A program made the position numbers and the translations under genes. DNA of 64,000 nucleotides from Rhodothermales bacterium. GTDB taxonomy: Bacteria; Bacteroidota; Rhodothermia; Rhodothermales; VXPQ01. Location of the stretch: NCBI GenBank assembly GCA_951812345.1, contig OX638295.1:2018965-2082964 (forward strand), read 5' to 3'. The notes below the pieces were generated by a model. That model made no database searches and had not been told where the DNA came from. It worked only from the letters and a program-made list of their open reading frames with translations. This document shows, piece by piece, positions 35,228 through 43,521 of this stretch. Each line of letters begins with the position of its first letter. Position 1 is the first letter of the stretch.

Positions 35228-36970
35228 TTAAGGACGAGGTTGATTCTCCAACATAATGGTTTCCACGACATCCGCCCCTTCCACAATATGTACCTCGCGC
35301 CCGGCAGGCAGGTTCGCATACCGCGCGGTTTCCCCGCCGGGCCAATGCACCACGAGCGTATCCACCTGCGCAGCCGCACCCAATCCGAACGTCAGCGCCT
35401 TCTCCGAAGAAGCAAGGTAACTCGACCCGCTCCGGACCCGCCGTTGCATCCGTCGATCGCCTGCAATAGCCGTCACATGAGCGCCAAGGGCGTCCCTGTT
35501 CCCGTGCAGGCCCTGCAAGCGCACGCGTAAAAAAGCGCCTCTCTGCGCCTCGTTACGCAAGAGATGCACCGGCCCGCCATTCTCCGTAACCAGAATATCC
35601 TCGTCGCCGTCCCGGTCGTAATCGGCGAGGGCCGCCGCCCGGGCAATGATCGGTTCGGCGATCGGATACTCATATTCGGAAAAACGTCCATCCCCGGCAT
35701 TCAGAAAAAGCTGAGGCTCCTGCCGGTAAAACACGCCCTCCGAAAACCCTTCCACATCCGGCGATATATGCCCGTTCGCCAGAAAAATATCCATATCCCC
35801 ATCCAGGTCGGCATCGAAAAGACACAGCCCGAAGGTAAGGGTAGGAAGCGATGGCCGCCCCACCTGTGACTGAGCAGCCCGATCCAGAAACAGACCTGGA
35901 GATATCTGACGGTATAACCCCACCGCCTCGTTTGCAAAATGCCCGATAACGACCGATGGAGCGCCTGTGTGATCCAGTATTCCTGCATCCACGCCCATCC
36001 CTGCACGCGCCTGTCCCTCCTCGTCATACGCAATGCCGCTTGCCACTCCCTGTTCGACGAATGCGCCCGCCCCGTCGTTCATGTACAGCAAATCCCGCTG
36101 CATATCGTTCGCGACCACCAGATCCGGCCAACCATCCTCGTTGAAATCCCATTCGGTCACGCCCAGTGTCTTGCCGGGGGCGGGCAGAAATCCGGCTTCG
36201 GCGGTGCGGTCGCTGAATGTGCCCCCCTCATTGCGATAAAAACGACCTGGAACGCCTTCGTAAAGCTGTGGCGTGCAGTAGGTTTTGTCTTCTCCGTTAA
36301 TGGTGCACCGGATGTCTTTTTCAGGCGACCATTCGACGTAATTCCCCACATACAAATCGACATATCCGTCCAGATCGGCATCAAAAAAAATCGCCGATGT
36401 GCTCCAGGCGGCATCATCCGCAAGACCTGCAGCCTGTCCCGTCTCCACAAATACGACGTTTCCCCCGTCACTTGCCCCTCGGTCGTTTCGAAGCAACAGG
36501 TTCCGTTCGACAGCAGCGAGGAAAATATCCGGGTCCCCGTCGTTGTCATAGTCGGCGATGGCAAGGCCCATGCCGTAGGCGTGCAGGCCGGCGAGGCCTG
36601 TCTCCTCCGTGACTTCCGTAAAATACCCTCCTTCGTTCCGATACAGGCGAAGTGCAGGTATAGCGGGGTCACCCTGATCCGGCCATACGGCTCCTGCAAC
36701 CAGTGCAATATCCTGCCAGCCATCCCCGTCGTAATCAAGAAAGCCCGCCCCGCTGCCCATCGTTTCGGGAAACCACATTTCCCCGAACGCGCCGGTAACG
36801 TGCCGAAATGTATCCAACCCTGTTTCCTGCGTAACATGGGTAAACCGGAGCGCATCCGATGGAGACCCGGAAACATCCGTTTGCCCATCAAGGGCCTCGT
36901 TGCCCGTCCCGCACCCGCCCGCGGCGAGTATGCACGCGGCAAACAGCATCATGCGGCAACAAACGGTCAC
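35228..36970 (-). CDS. CRTAC1-like FG-GAP/ASPIC-UnbV lipoprotein (block B, second copy)
   Basis: 580 residues beginning with GTG at 36970, which overlaps the upstream TPR stop (GTGA). Lipoprotein signal ILAAGGC. The body is a series of FG-GAP/VCBS-type blades with calcium-loop motifs (DYDGDGWQDIALV, DYDNDGDPDIFLA, DADLDGYVDLYVG, DFNEDGWPDLVVAND, DADLDGDMDIFLANGH, DYDRDGDEDILVTENGG), a seven-bladed-propeller pattern. It ends in an ASPIC/UnbV domain (about 480-565: RVRSGSSYLASSEKALTFGLG). A Cys pair (DIRC...YCTP) between blades is shared by all four paralogues here. The family is widespread but has no agreed function. Surface display next to TPR lipoproteins suggests a scaffold or adhesion complex. 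Confidence 0.87.
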   Translation of the reverse strand: MTVCCRMMLFAACILAAGGCGTGNEALDGQTDVSGSPSDALRFTHVTQETGLDTFRHVTGAFGEMWFPETMGSGAGFLDYDGDGWQDIALVAGAVWPDQGDPAIPALRLYRNEGGYFTEVTEETGLAGLHAYGMGLAIADYDNDGDPDIFLAAVERNLLLRNDRGASDGGNVVFVETGQAAGLADDAAWSTSAIFFDADLDGYVDLYVGNYVEWSPEKDIRCTINGEDKTYCTPQLYEGVPGRFYRNEGGTFSDRTAEAGFLPAPGKTLGVTEWDFNEDGWPDLVVANDMQRDLLYMNDGAGAFVEQGVASGIAYDEEGQARAGMGVDAGILDHTGAPSVVIGHFANEAVGLYRQISPGLFLDRAAQSQVGRPSLPTLTFGLCLFDADLDGDMDIFLANGHISPDVEGFSEGVFYRQEPQLFLNAGDGRFSEYEYPIAEPIIARAAALADYDRDGDEDILVTENGGPVHLLRNEAQRGAFLRVRLQGLHGNRDALGAHVTAIAGDRRMQRRVRSGSSYLASSEKALTFGLGAAAQVDTLVVHWPGGETARYANLPAGREVHIVEGADVVETIMLENQPRP

Positions 36971-38211
36971 GGCGTGCGGGGTGAAGAAGGAAGTTGCGCC
37001 AGGGACCAGATGGCTCCCTCATGATCGGGGGCATGCCGGAGCACCGTTTCCCAGGCCGTCCGGGCTTCCTCATAGTTCCCTGACAAGGCATGGAGCGTAC
37101 CCAGATTCAGCCAGACATCGGGCTGGGCAGGCGCGAGTTGCAACAGGGCTTCGTACCGCCTGAGCGCCATAGTGGTATCTCCGGTTGCAAGATACAGGTT
37201 GGCGATGTTGTTGTGCAGTTCCAGCCAGTCCGGACGCAGGGAAATCGCTACCGTAAGCGCCTCGATGGCTTCTTCCATGCGGCCCGACCGGTGCAGCGAC
37301 TCGCCGTACCGGACCCAGAGCAGGGGTTCCATACTGTTGGTCTTGATTCGTTCCACCCACTGCTCGACGTCCCGTTGCAGGTCGAGCAGCGTATCGGCGC
37401 GGGCAAGGTATTGCGCGCCCTGGTCCGTCTGCCCGAGGCCATTCAACGCCTGCCCGAGATTGTAATGCGCCGGATAATGCCACGGAATGCCATCAGCCAC
37501 CTCGGTCAGTATCTCTGCAGCGGCTTCCAGATCGCCGTTGCGCAAACGCTGCACCCCGTACACATACGCATAATTCAGATTATCCGGGTCCAGCGCAATG
37601 CCCTGTTCGGAGTACGAAAGGGCCTCCGCAAAATCCCCTGCGTCTTCATGGAGTTGCCCAAGCCACATATACGCCGTCGGATTGGATGAGTCCGCCCCAA
37701 TGGCCAGCTCGTACGCCCAGCGGGCGCTGTCGGGCTTGCCCGTGTCGGCGTAGGCCCGCCCGAGTTGCGTCAGGTAGTCCGTCGTCTCCGATACGCCGCG
37801 CTCCTTGCGGTAGAGCGCAAGAGCCTCTGCCGGCTCGCCGTACATATAGGCGCTATTTCCCCTGTTGAACCACACGCCCGGATACTCCGGGTCCAGTTCC
37901 AGCGTCTTTTTGTAGGCCTCGGTAGCCAGATCGAGTTGCCGGAGCGCCGTGAAGGTCCGGCCCTGCATGAAGGGGATATCGGCAAGATCGGGTGCATAGC
38001 GGGCTGCGCTATCCGCCAACACAAGCGCCGCGCTGTAATATCCTGTCTCGAATGCCTGCTGGGCGTCGAGCAGGAATTCCACGGCTTTCGGGTCGGTGTT
38101 GCGGCGCGCCAGTTCCGTCAGGGACGGGGTATCCGCCTCGGGGCCGCATCCCCCCGCCGTAAAGACCATACAGGCCCCCAGGATTCCTGTCCATGCACTT
38201 GCGTTACGCAT
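36967..38211 (-). CDS. TPR-repeat lipoprotein (block B, first TPR)
   Basis: 414 residues. ATG 38211 has AAGGAG six bases upstream. Lipoprotein signal MVFTAGGC. TPR repeats run from about residue 45 to the end (ALVLADSAARYAPDLADIPF, YKKTLELDPEYPGVWFNRGNS, YEALLQLAPAQPDVWLNLGT, WETVLRHAPDHEGAIWSLAQL). Its stop overlaps the next CRTAC1-like start, so TPR and CRTAC1-like proteins are made from coupled frames, an argument for a physical complex. Closest in the window to the proteins at 32785-34062 and 51730-52965. Confidence 0.87.
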   Translation of the reverse strand: MRNASAWTGILGACMVFTAGGCGPEADTPSLTELARRNTDPKAVEFLLDAQQAFETGYYSAALVLADSAARYAPDLADIPFMQGRTFTALRQLDLATEAYKKTLELDPEYPGVWFNRGNSAYMYGEPAEALALYRKERGVSETTDYLTQLGRAYADTGKPDSARWAYELAIGADSSNPTAYMWLGQLHEDAGDFAEALSYSEQGIALDPDNLNYAYVYGVQRLRNGDLEAAAEILTEVADGIPWHYPAHYNLGQALNGLGQTDQGAQYLARADTLLDLQRDVEQWVERIKTNSMEPLLWVRYGESLHRSGRMEEAIEALTVAISLRPDWLELHNNIANLYLATGDTTMALRRYEALLQLAPAQPDVWLNLGTLHALSGNYEEARTAWETVLRHAPDHEGAIWSLAQLPSSPRTP

Positions 38212-38293
38212 AAGGCTCCTTCATCCTTCATAAAATCATCTTGCCGCACCCCGGCCACGCGTATGCAAACGCGAATACCAAGGAGACGGTTCG

Positions 38294-40033
38294 CTACGGA
38301 ACGACAGGCAATGCCGTCCGGGACACGATACCCTCCCCCGCAACCAAATATACCTCTTGATCGGCAGCCAATCCGGTATGATGCACCATTCGGCCATCCG
38401 GCCAACGCACCGTGAGCGTATCCACCCGATCCGCCGGTCCCAAACCGAACGTCAGGGTCTTTTCCGACTGCGAGAGATAGCCGGACCCTGTCCGCACCCG
38501 GCGCACCTGCCGTACGCCACCCGCTGTGATGGTCACCTGCGCCCCCAGCGCATCGCGGCTGCTCGTCCCATCCTCCGGACGCCCTTCGAGGCGTACGCGA
38601 AACACATGGCCGCCGCCGGACGAATCGTTGCGCAACAGGCGAGCCGGACCATTGTTTTCGGTCACCAGCAAATCCACATCCCCATCCCGGTCGTAGTCGG
38701 CCTTCGCCACGGCCCGGGCTACCATAGCCTCCCTGAACACGCCGCCAACGGAATCGGCCACATCCACCCACGTTCCGCCCCCCTCATTTACAAACAAGTG
38801 CGGCGGCTGCCTGTATGCCGAGCCATCGATCGGATCGAGGTACACATGTCCGTTCGCCACGTACAGGTCAAGGTCGCCATCCAGCTCGGCGTCAAAAAGC
38901 AACACTCCAAAAGCCAGCGTGGTCAGACTGGGCCTCCCGATGCGGGACGCCGCCGCGCGATCCGTAAACCACCCGCTCGCCGTACGCCGGTATACCCCGA
39001 TCATTTCACTGGAAAAATTACCCACGAAAACAGACGGCATGTCCGTCGTATCCACGATCCCGATATCCACGCCCATTCCCGCGCGGGCTTCCCCGTGTTC
39101 CCCATAGGCAATGCCACTGCGAACCCCCTGCTCGGTAAAAACGCCTTGTCCGTCGTTGATATACAACAGGTCCGGCTCCCCGTCGTTCACCACCACCAGG
39201 TCAGACCAGCCGTCCTCGTTAAAATCCCATTCGGCAACGGCCAGCGACTTGCCGGGATTAACCGACAAACCGCTTTCGTTCGTACGCTCGGCGAACGTAC
39301 CGTCTCCGTTGTTACGGTAAAAATAACTCCGGGCGCCCGGGTACATGGCGGGGCGGCAATAATCCGGTCGTCCGTCCGCCCGAAAACATTCCAGATCGCT
39401 GGAAACCGACCACAAGGCGTATCCGGGCACGTAGAGGTCAAGATGTCCGTCCCGGTCGGCGTCAAAAAACAGCGGCGAACTGCTCCATCCGGCAGGGCCC
39501 GCCACGCCTGCAGTACGCCCTGTCTCTGTAAAAAAACGCGCCCCCGACGGCCCGGAATCATTACGGAAAAGCAAATTCTCTCCGAAGACCGCAAGAAAAA
39601 TATCCTGATCGCCGTCGTTGTCGTAGTCGGCAGCGGTTACTCCCGTTCCCCAGGCGCGGGCATCGTCCAGTCCCGTTTCGCGGGTAACGTCCGTAAACGT
39701 CCCGTCCCGGTTGTTGCGAAAAAGGCGCAAGGCGCGTACGTCCGCAGGGCCCGTCGGCGACAGGCTTCCCCCACCCACCAATGCGATATCTTCCCAGCCG
39801 TCTCCGTCGTAATCGACAAAACCGCCTCCGGCGCCCATCTGTTCGGGAAACCAGAAACGGTCTTCGCTTCCGTTTTCGTGCCGGAAATCGACCAGGCCGG
39901 CGACCGGAGCTACGTCATGAAATGCAATGGACGAAAGCCCCTCGGGCGGATTCCCCTGCTCATTTCCCGCACACCCGCCCGCAACGATTGCGGCAACGGC
40001 GACAAACGCTCCAACAGTATTGCGCAAATGCAT
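38294..40033 (-). CDS. CRTAC1-like FG-GAP/ASPIC-UnbV lipoprotein (block B, first copy)
   Basis: 579 residues from ATG 40033, chosen because it gives a compact lipoprotein signal (IVAGGC, Cys about 21); a TTG 48 bases upstream would add an unlikely prefix. The purine-rich GGAAGG directly abuts the ATG, so initiation may depend on coupling. Propeller blades carry DYDGDGWEDIALVGG, DYDNDGDQDIFLA, DADRDGHLDLYV, DFNEDGWSDLVVVND, DAELDGDLDLYVANGH and DYDRDGDVDLLVTENNG. The ASPIC/UnbV end has RVRTGSGYLSQSEKTLTFGLG. The paired cysteines (LEC...DYCRP) are present. It is between the PorV/PorQ-like gene and a TPR gene. Function unknown; probably outer-membrane anchored and calcium-stabilised. Confidence 0.87.
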   Translation of the reverse strand: MHLRNTVGAFVAVAAIVAGGCAGNEQGNPPEGLSSIAFHDVAPVAGLVDFRHENGSEDRFWFPEQMGAGGGFVDYDGDGWEDIALVGGGSLSPTGPADVRALRLFRNNRDGTFTDVTRETGLDDARAWGTGVTAADYDNDGDQDIFLAVFGENLLFRNDSGPSGARFFTETGRTAGVAGPAGWSSSPLFFDADRDGHLDLYVPGYALWSVSSDLECFRADGRPDYCRPAMYPGARSYFYRNNGDGTFAERTNESGLSVNPGKSLAVAEWDFNEDGWSDLVVVNDGEPDLLYINDGQGVFTEQGVRSGIAYGEHGEARAGMGVDIGIVDTTDMPSVFVGNFSSEMIGVYRRTASGWFTDRAAASRIGRPSLTTLAFGVLLFDAELDGDLDLYVANGHVYLDPIDGSAYRQPPHLFVNEGGGTWVDVADSVGGVFREAMVARAVAKADYDRDGDVDLLVTENNGPARLLRNDSSGGGHVFRVRLEGRPEDGTSSRDALGAQVTITAGGVRQVRRVRTGSGYLSQSEKTLTFGLGPADRVDTLTVRWPDGRMVHHTGLAADQEVYLVAGEGIVSRTALPVVP

Positions 40034-40093
40034 CCTTCCGGAAACGTTCAGGCGCCGGTTACCGGCAACGCAAATGCACAAAATGCAATGTAT

Positions 40094-41131
40094 TTAGAAG
40101 GACAGACTAACCCCCATACGATGGACCGCGCCGAAAATATCGAATGCCGTGTATGCATAGTCTGCGGAGAAACCGATGGCCGATGTGTCGTATTTCAGGC
40201 CGCCTCCCAGACTGACGCCCTGTACATCCGTCGGATAGGTGTATCCCGCGCGCAGAGACACGATGTTCATAAACGTGTACTCTCCGCCAGCCTTGAGTTG
40301 CTCCGCAAAGTCACGCGGACGCTCCGCTTCCAGCGAAACCCGCAAGGCATGTACATTCGGATCCATTGCGGTCAGATCGAGCATGTTCATGGAGACGCCC
40401 ACGTTAAAGGTGAGCGGAAGCTCGAAATTCTCCTGCACGTAGCGTAATTCCCGTGAGAAGTTCCGTACGGTCATGGCAAGGTTCAGGCTGCGGAAACCCG
40501 TTTTGTACAGCAAGCCGAAGTCGAACGCCACCGTCGAAGCCGAGTTGGCCTCGGTCGTCCCATCCGAAGACAGAACCGCATCGGTAAGGTCCTGCAAGAC
40601 ATACTTGGCATTGCCGCCCACGCCGAACCGATCCGTTACGGCGACCCCGTACCCGAGGCCGATGGCCATGGCGGAGGGGTCTGGGTTGCTTACGCCCAAC
40701 TCACTGTATTCCTGGTACCCCCTCTCGTTAGGCGCCACAATGGTGCCAATGATACCGCCCCCGTAATCGGCAAACAACAGCGAAGCCCCGAACACTCCGT
40801 AATTCGTACGGATGGCAGCGCTTGCGGTATTGTAGGTAATGTCCGCAATCCAGTTTGTAATGCCAAAGCCCGCGCTGAAACGGCTTTCCATCCAGCCCAT
40901 GGCCGCAGGATTATAGAACATGGCTGCCGACGAATTGAATTCGCTGGCTGTTATGGCGTCGCTCTGCCCTGCCGAACGCGGATGGACGGATACCTTCAGG
41001 AACTTGAAGTTCGTCTGCGCAAGCTTGTCCGTACCGACATCCTCGGTCGTGATCTGTGCGAACGTCTGGGACGCAGTGAACACGGCAAGCGCCGCAAGGG
41101 CTATCAGGGTTGTGTAGCGGAGATAAGTCAT
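40094..41131 (-). CDS. PorV/PorQ-like outer-membrane beta-barrel protein (copy 2, block B)
   Basis: 345 residues from ATG 41131, which has AAAGGA four bases upstream; the longer frame to 41182 is not needed. Signal peptide ends TFAQ. Conserved family segments are FKFLKVSVHPRSAGQSDA and MFYNPAAMGWM; strands alternate to a terminal SLSF. The early FKFLxVSVxxRxxxxxxA plan is shared with the barrel at 56511-57596, and both follow a T9SS-tailed exported protein. In T9SS organisms PorV shuttles or anchors cargo; a dedicated barrel per cargo is an inference from this repeated order. Confidence 0.85.
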   Translation of the reverse strand: MTYLRYTTLIALAALAVFTASQTFAQITTEDVGTDKLAQTNFKFLKVSVHPRSAGQSDAITASEFNSSAAMFYNPAAMGWMESRFSAGFGITNWIADITYNTASAAIRTNYGVFGASLLFADYGGGIIGTIVAPNERGYQEYSELGVSNPDPSAMAIGLGYGVAVTDRFGVGGNAKYVLQDLTDAVLSSDGTTEANSASTVAFDFGLLYKTGFRSLNLAMTVRNFSRELRYVQENFELPLTFNVGVSMNMLDLTAMDPNVHALRVSLEAERPRDFAEQLKAGGEYTFMNIVSLRAGYTYPTDVQGVSLGGGLKYDTSAIGFSADYAYTAFDIFGAVHRMGVSLSF

Positions 41132-41215
41132 TGAATCCTTTTTGGTTAAGGCCCCTGAGAACACCCCCGGCAACCGCCGCATGGGACAGCGGCCAGGGGT
41201 GCGCTTCGGGCGTAT

Positions 41216-43468
41216 CTACCGAATGACGATAAATTTCTGGATCGCCTGCTCACTCGAGGCAAGGTCGGTAACCACAGCAATGTAAATGCCGCTCGCAACC
41301 ACCTGCCGCGAAGAGGTCGTCAGATCCCAGAACTCGTCGCCGCTTCCATCGAGATGCTCGATGGTCCGAATCAACTCACCCAGCTCGGAAAATATCTCAA
41401 TGCGCGCTTCGCCCGGAAGTTCGTAGAAAGCCATGCGATCCTGTACGTCAAGACGCACAGCAGGATCGGCGTCGATATGATACGGATTCGGTACGATGCG
41501 CACCTCGCTCAGCGATTCCCCCGGCGGACGCTTCAAAGTCGCCGGATTGTAGGTCTGCGCATAGTAGCGGCTGGTCCTCGAACCGTCGCTTCCTATCCCT
41601 GTCAGGTAGTAGTAGTACGAACCGCCCCGGACCACCTCGGTATCTCTGTAGCTCGTTGCATTGCCCGGCAGTTCCGCAGCCAGTTCATACTGGCGCGACC
41701 AGTCCGGCGCCCCAAGGCCATCCGATCCTACCTCAAGCACCGAAATGATACCGGAATAGTGCTTCTGGGCCCGCCACACCTGCCACGTAGCAGGCGCTGA
41801 AGAAGCGGCCCAGTCGAGAACGATTTCATCCGTACCGGACGTCACGATAAACGATGTGGGCGGCGGTGGCGGGTGCGGCGCATTCAGGCCCCCGTTGTAC
41901 GTATCTATCGCGCGCTGGAAGGTATCGAACAACGAATCCCGCGCAGTCATAACCCACTGGTTCTTCGTCAGCTTCTCATCGTCATCGATCATGCCATTGC
42001 CGTTCGCATCGTATTCGATGACGAGATCGTTATCGCCGTCTCTGGGGGGACTTCCGTGGAAATCCCCGGAGAGTTTGTACGCTCGACCGATATCCCATGC
42101 CGCATCGTCGCTAATCCCCGCAGCAGCCTCGGCAATAACAATCTTCACTTCCTCGCCAAACGCCATGTCGTACGGACCGTACGCCGTGGCGAACCCCCAG
42201 CCGCCGGCGCCGGCGCCGGCATTGGGATCATTCGTCTGATTGGCGAAATCGGGATTGGAATCATACGGGGAATCGACGGTCAGGCCCATCACAGTACCCG
42301 CCTGGGTAGGCCATGTGCGCCCCGTGCAGTCCGCATTCCCCGGTCTTGCAATCCCCCCGGTTGGAGCAGCACTGGAACCGCATGTGAACCAGTCGTACTG
42401 TTCCAGCATGAGCTCCCGTTTATTGTGCGTAGGCTCACTGGTGAGTTTACCGTAGTCGGAGTTGAGGTACGTAACCATGGAAGGCTGCCCCCTGTCGTCG
42501 GGGCTGGTTTGTCCTGCGGCATGGGCCTCCGTGTCCGCATGAATGGTCACCACGCCCGTGAAATTGGCGCTACCGAGTCTCCCCAGGGTATCCGCTCTCA
42601 GCGTACCGCCCCAATCCTGATCGGCCCAGAACGGAGTGCCGAGCGTGTTCACCAGGTACCCGGTTGCCTTGATGTTCCCCATCCAGGCAAACGATGCGCG
42701 CATATCCACGCCGTAATCGTTCAGACCGTCGCCTATGGCGTCGTTCATGGTATACTGTCCCCAACCCACGCCGCCGGCGCTATTCCCCCATGCCCCGGCA
42801 AAGCCGGCGCCTGTGGGACGTTCAAGGAACGCAATGTACACCCCTTCCAGATCGTTCTGCACTTCAATCTCGGGGTCCCCGTCCTGATTCCCCGTATTGA
42901 CGAAGGTGTACTCGATAATATGATAGTTGTCATGATCCGCATGACTCCACTGCATGGCGCGCCGGTGCGCCGTGACCCCGATGGAGGAGTTGATTTCCGA
43001 AACCACCATGCGGTCCGGACTCATACTCGGGTCGATCACATCGGGAACGACGGGTTCGTCAAAGGTGTCCGCTCCGTCTACCTTTACCTCTACGGCGGGG
43101 TATCGGGAATACAGCACATGCGATATACTGAACACCTCGCCGATGCCGGGGGCGCGAGGCCCTGTATGCGAAACACGGACGTCATACTGATTTCCGGTTT
43201 CCCCGTGCGTCACGTTTTTCGCGCCGATCCAGAATCCTTTCCAGCGGCTGTACCCCGTAGCAGGGCGAATGGCCGGATAATTCCAGACCACATCGCTCCG
43301 TTCCGGATTTGCCCCGCCGGACAAGTACCAGCTCTGGAAGTCGCCCACGCTAAGCCATTTCGGAATCCACTGGGCCTTCACGTCCTCTACCGGCGCAACG
43401 AACATCAGCGCCAACGCCAGACCGGCCGCTATAAGTCCCGATGTACGGGTGTAATGAACGGTTCGCAT
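41216..43468 (-). CDS. Large exported protein with fibronectin-like and T9SS C-terminal domains (block B)
   Basis: 750 residues. Signal peptide ends DVKAQ. A beta-rich N-terminal half contains WNYPAIRPATGYSRWKGF and IGAKN, then HADHDNYHIIEYTFVNTGNQDGDPE. An EF-hand-like loop (YDANGNGMIDDDEKLTKNQWVMTARDSLF spans about 487-515) precedes a fibronectin-type segment (about 530-630). The C-terminal domain starts with VVPNPYHIDAD at about 660 (EVRIVPNPY) and ends with QKFIVIR, a FlgD-like/T9SS sorting layout with FSELGELIRTIEH and SGIYIAVV strands. The protein at 57687-60026 is a full-length paralogue. Probably exported and surface-bound; function unknown. Confidence 0.85.
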   Translation of the reverse strand: MRTVHYTRTSGLIAAGLALALMFVAPVEDVKAQWIPKWLSVGDFQSWYLSGGANPERSDVVWNYPAIRPATGYSRWKGFWIGAKNVTHGETGNQYDVRVSHTGPRAPGIGEVFSISHVLYSRYPAVEVKVDGADTFDEPVVPDVIDPSMSPDRMVVSEINSSIGVTAHRRAMQWSHADHDNYHIIEYTFVNTGNQDGDPEIEVQNDLEGVYIAFLERPTGAGFAGAWGNSAGGVGWGQYTMNDAIGDGLNDYGVDMRASFAWMGNIKATGYLVNTLGTPFWADQDWGGTLRADTLGRLGSANFTGVVTIHADTEAHAAGQTSPDDRGQPSMVTYLNSDYGKLTSEPTHNKRELMLEQYDWFTCGSSAAPTGGIARPGNADCTGRTWPTQAGTVMGLTVDSPYDSNPDFANQTNDPNAGAGAGGWGFATAYGPYDMAFGEEVKIVIAEAAAGISDDAAWDIGRAYKLSGDFHGSPPRDGDNDLVIEYDANGNGMIDDDEKLTKNQWVMTARDSLFDTFQRAIDTYNGGLNAPHPPPPPTSFIVTSGTDEIVLDWAASSAPATWQVWRAQKHYSGIISVLEVGSDGLGAPDWSRQYELAAELPGNATSYRDTEVVRGGSYYYYLTGIGSDGSRTSRYYAQTYNPATLKRPPGESLSEVRIVPNPYHIDADPAVRLDVQDRMAFYELPGEARIEIFSELGELIRTIEHLDGSGDEFWDLTTSSRQVVASGIYIAVVTDLASSEQAIQKFIVIR

Positions 43469-43521
43469 AGTGTATCTCGGAATCAGAATGTCAAAAAGGG
43501 GTTGTCACCAACATGATCGCG

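Noticed and set aside
38357-40447. 696-codon plus-strand open frame opposite a CRTAC1-like gene
   Set aside because: Shadow of the acidic repeats on the other strand; no signal, motif or ribosome site, and it crosses two real genes.
41873-43516. 547-codon plus-strand open frame opposite the exported protein of block B
   Set aside because: No recognisable domain; the minus-strand frame has signal peptide and C-terminal domain.
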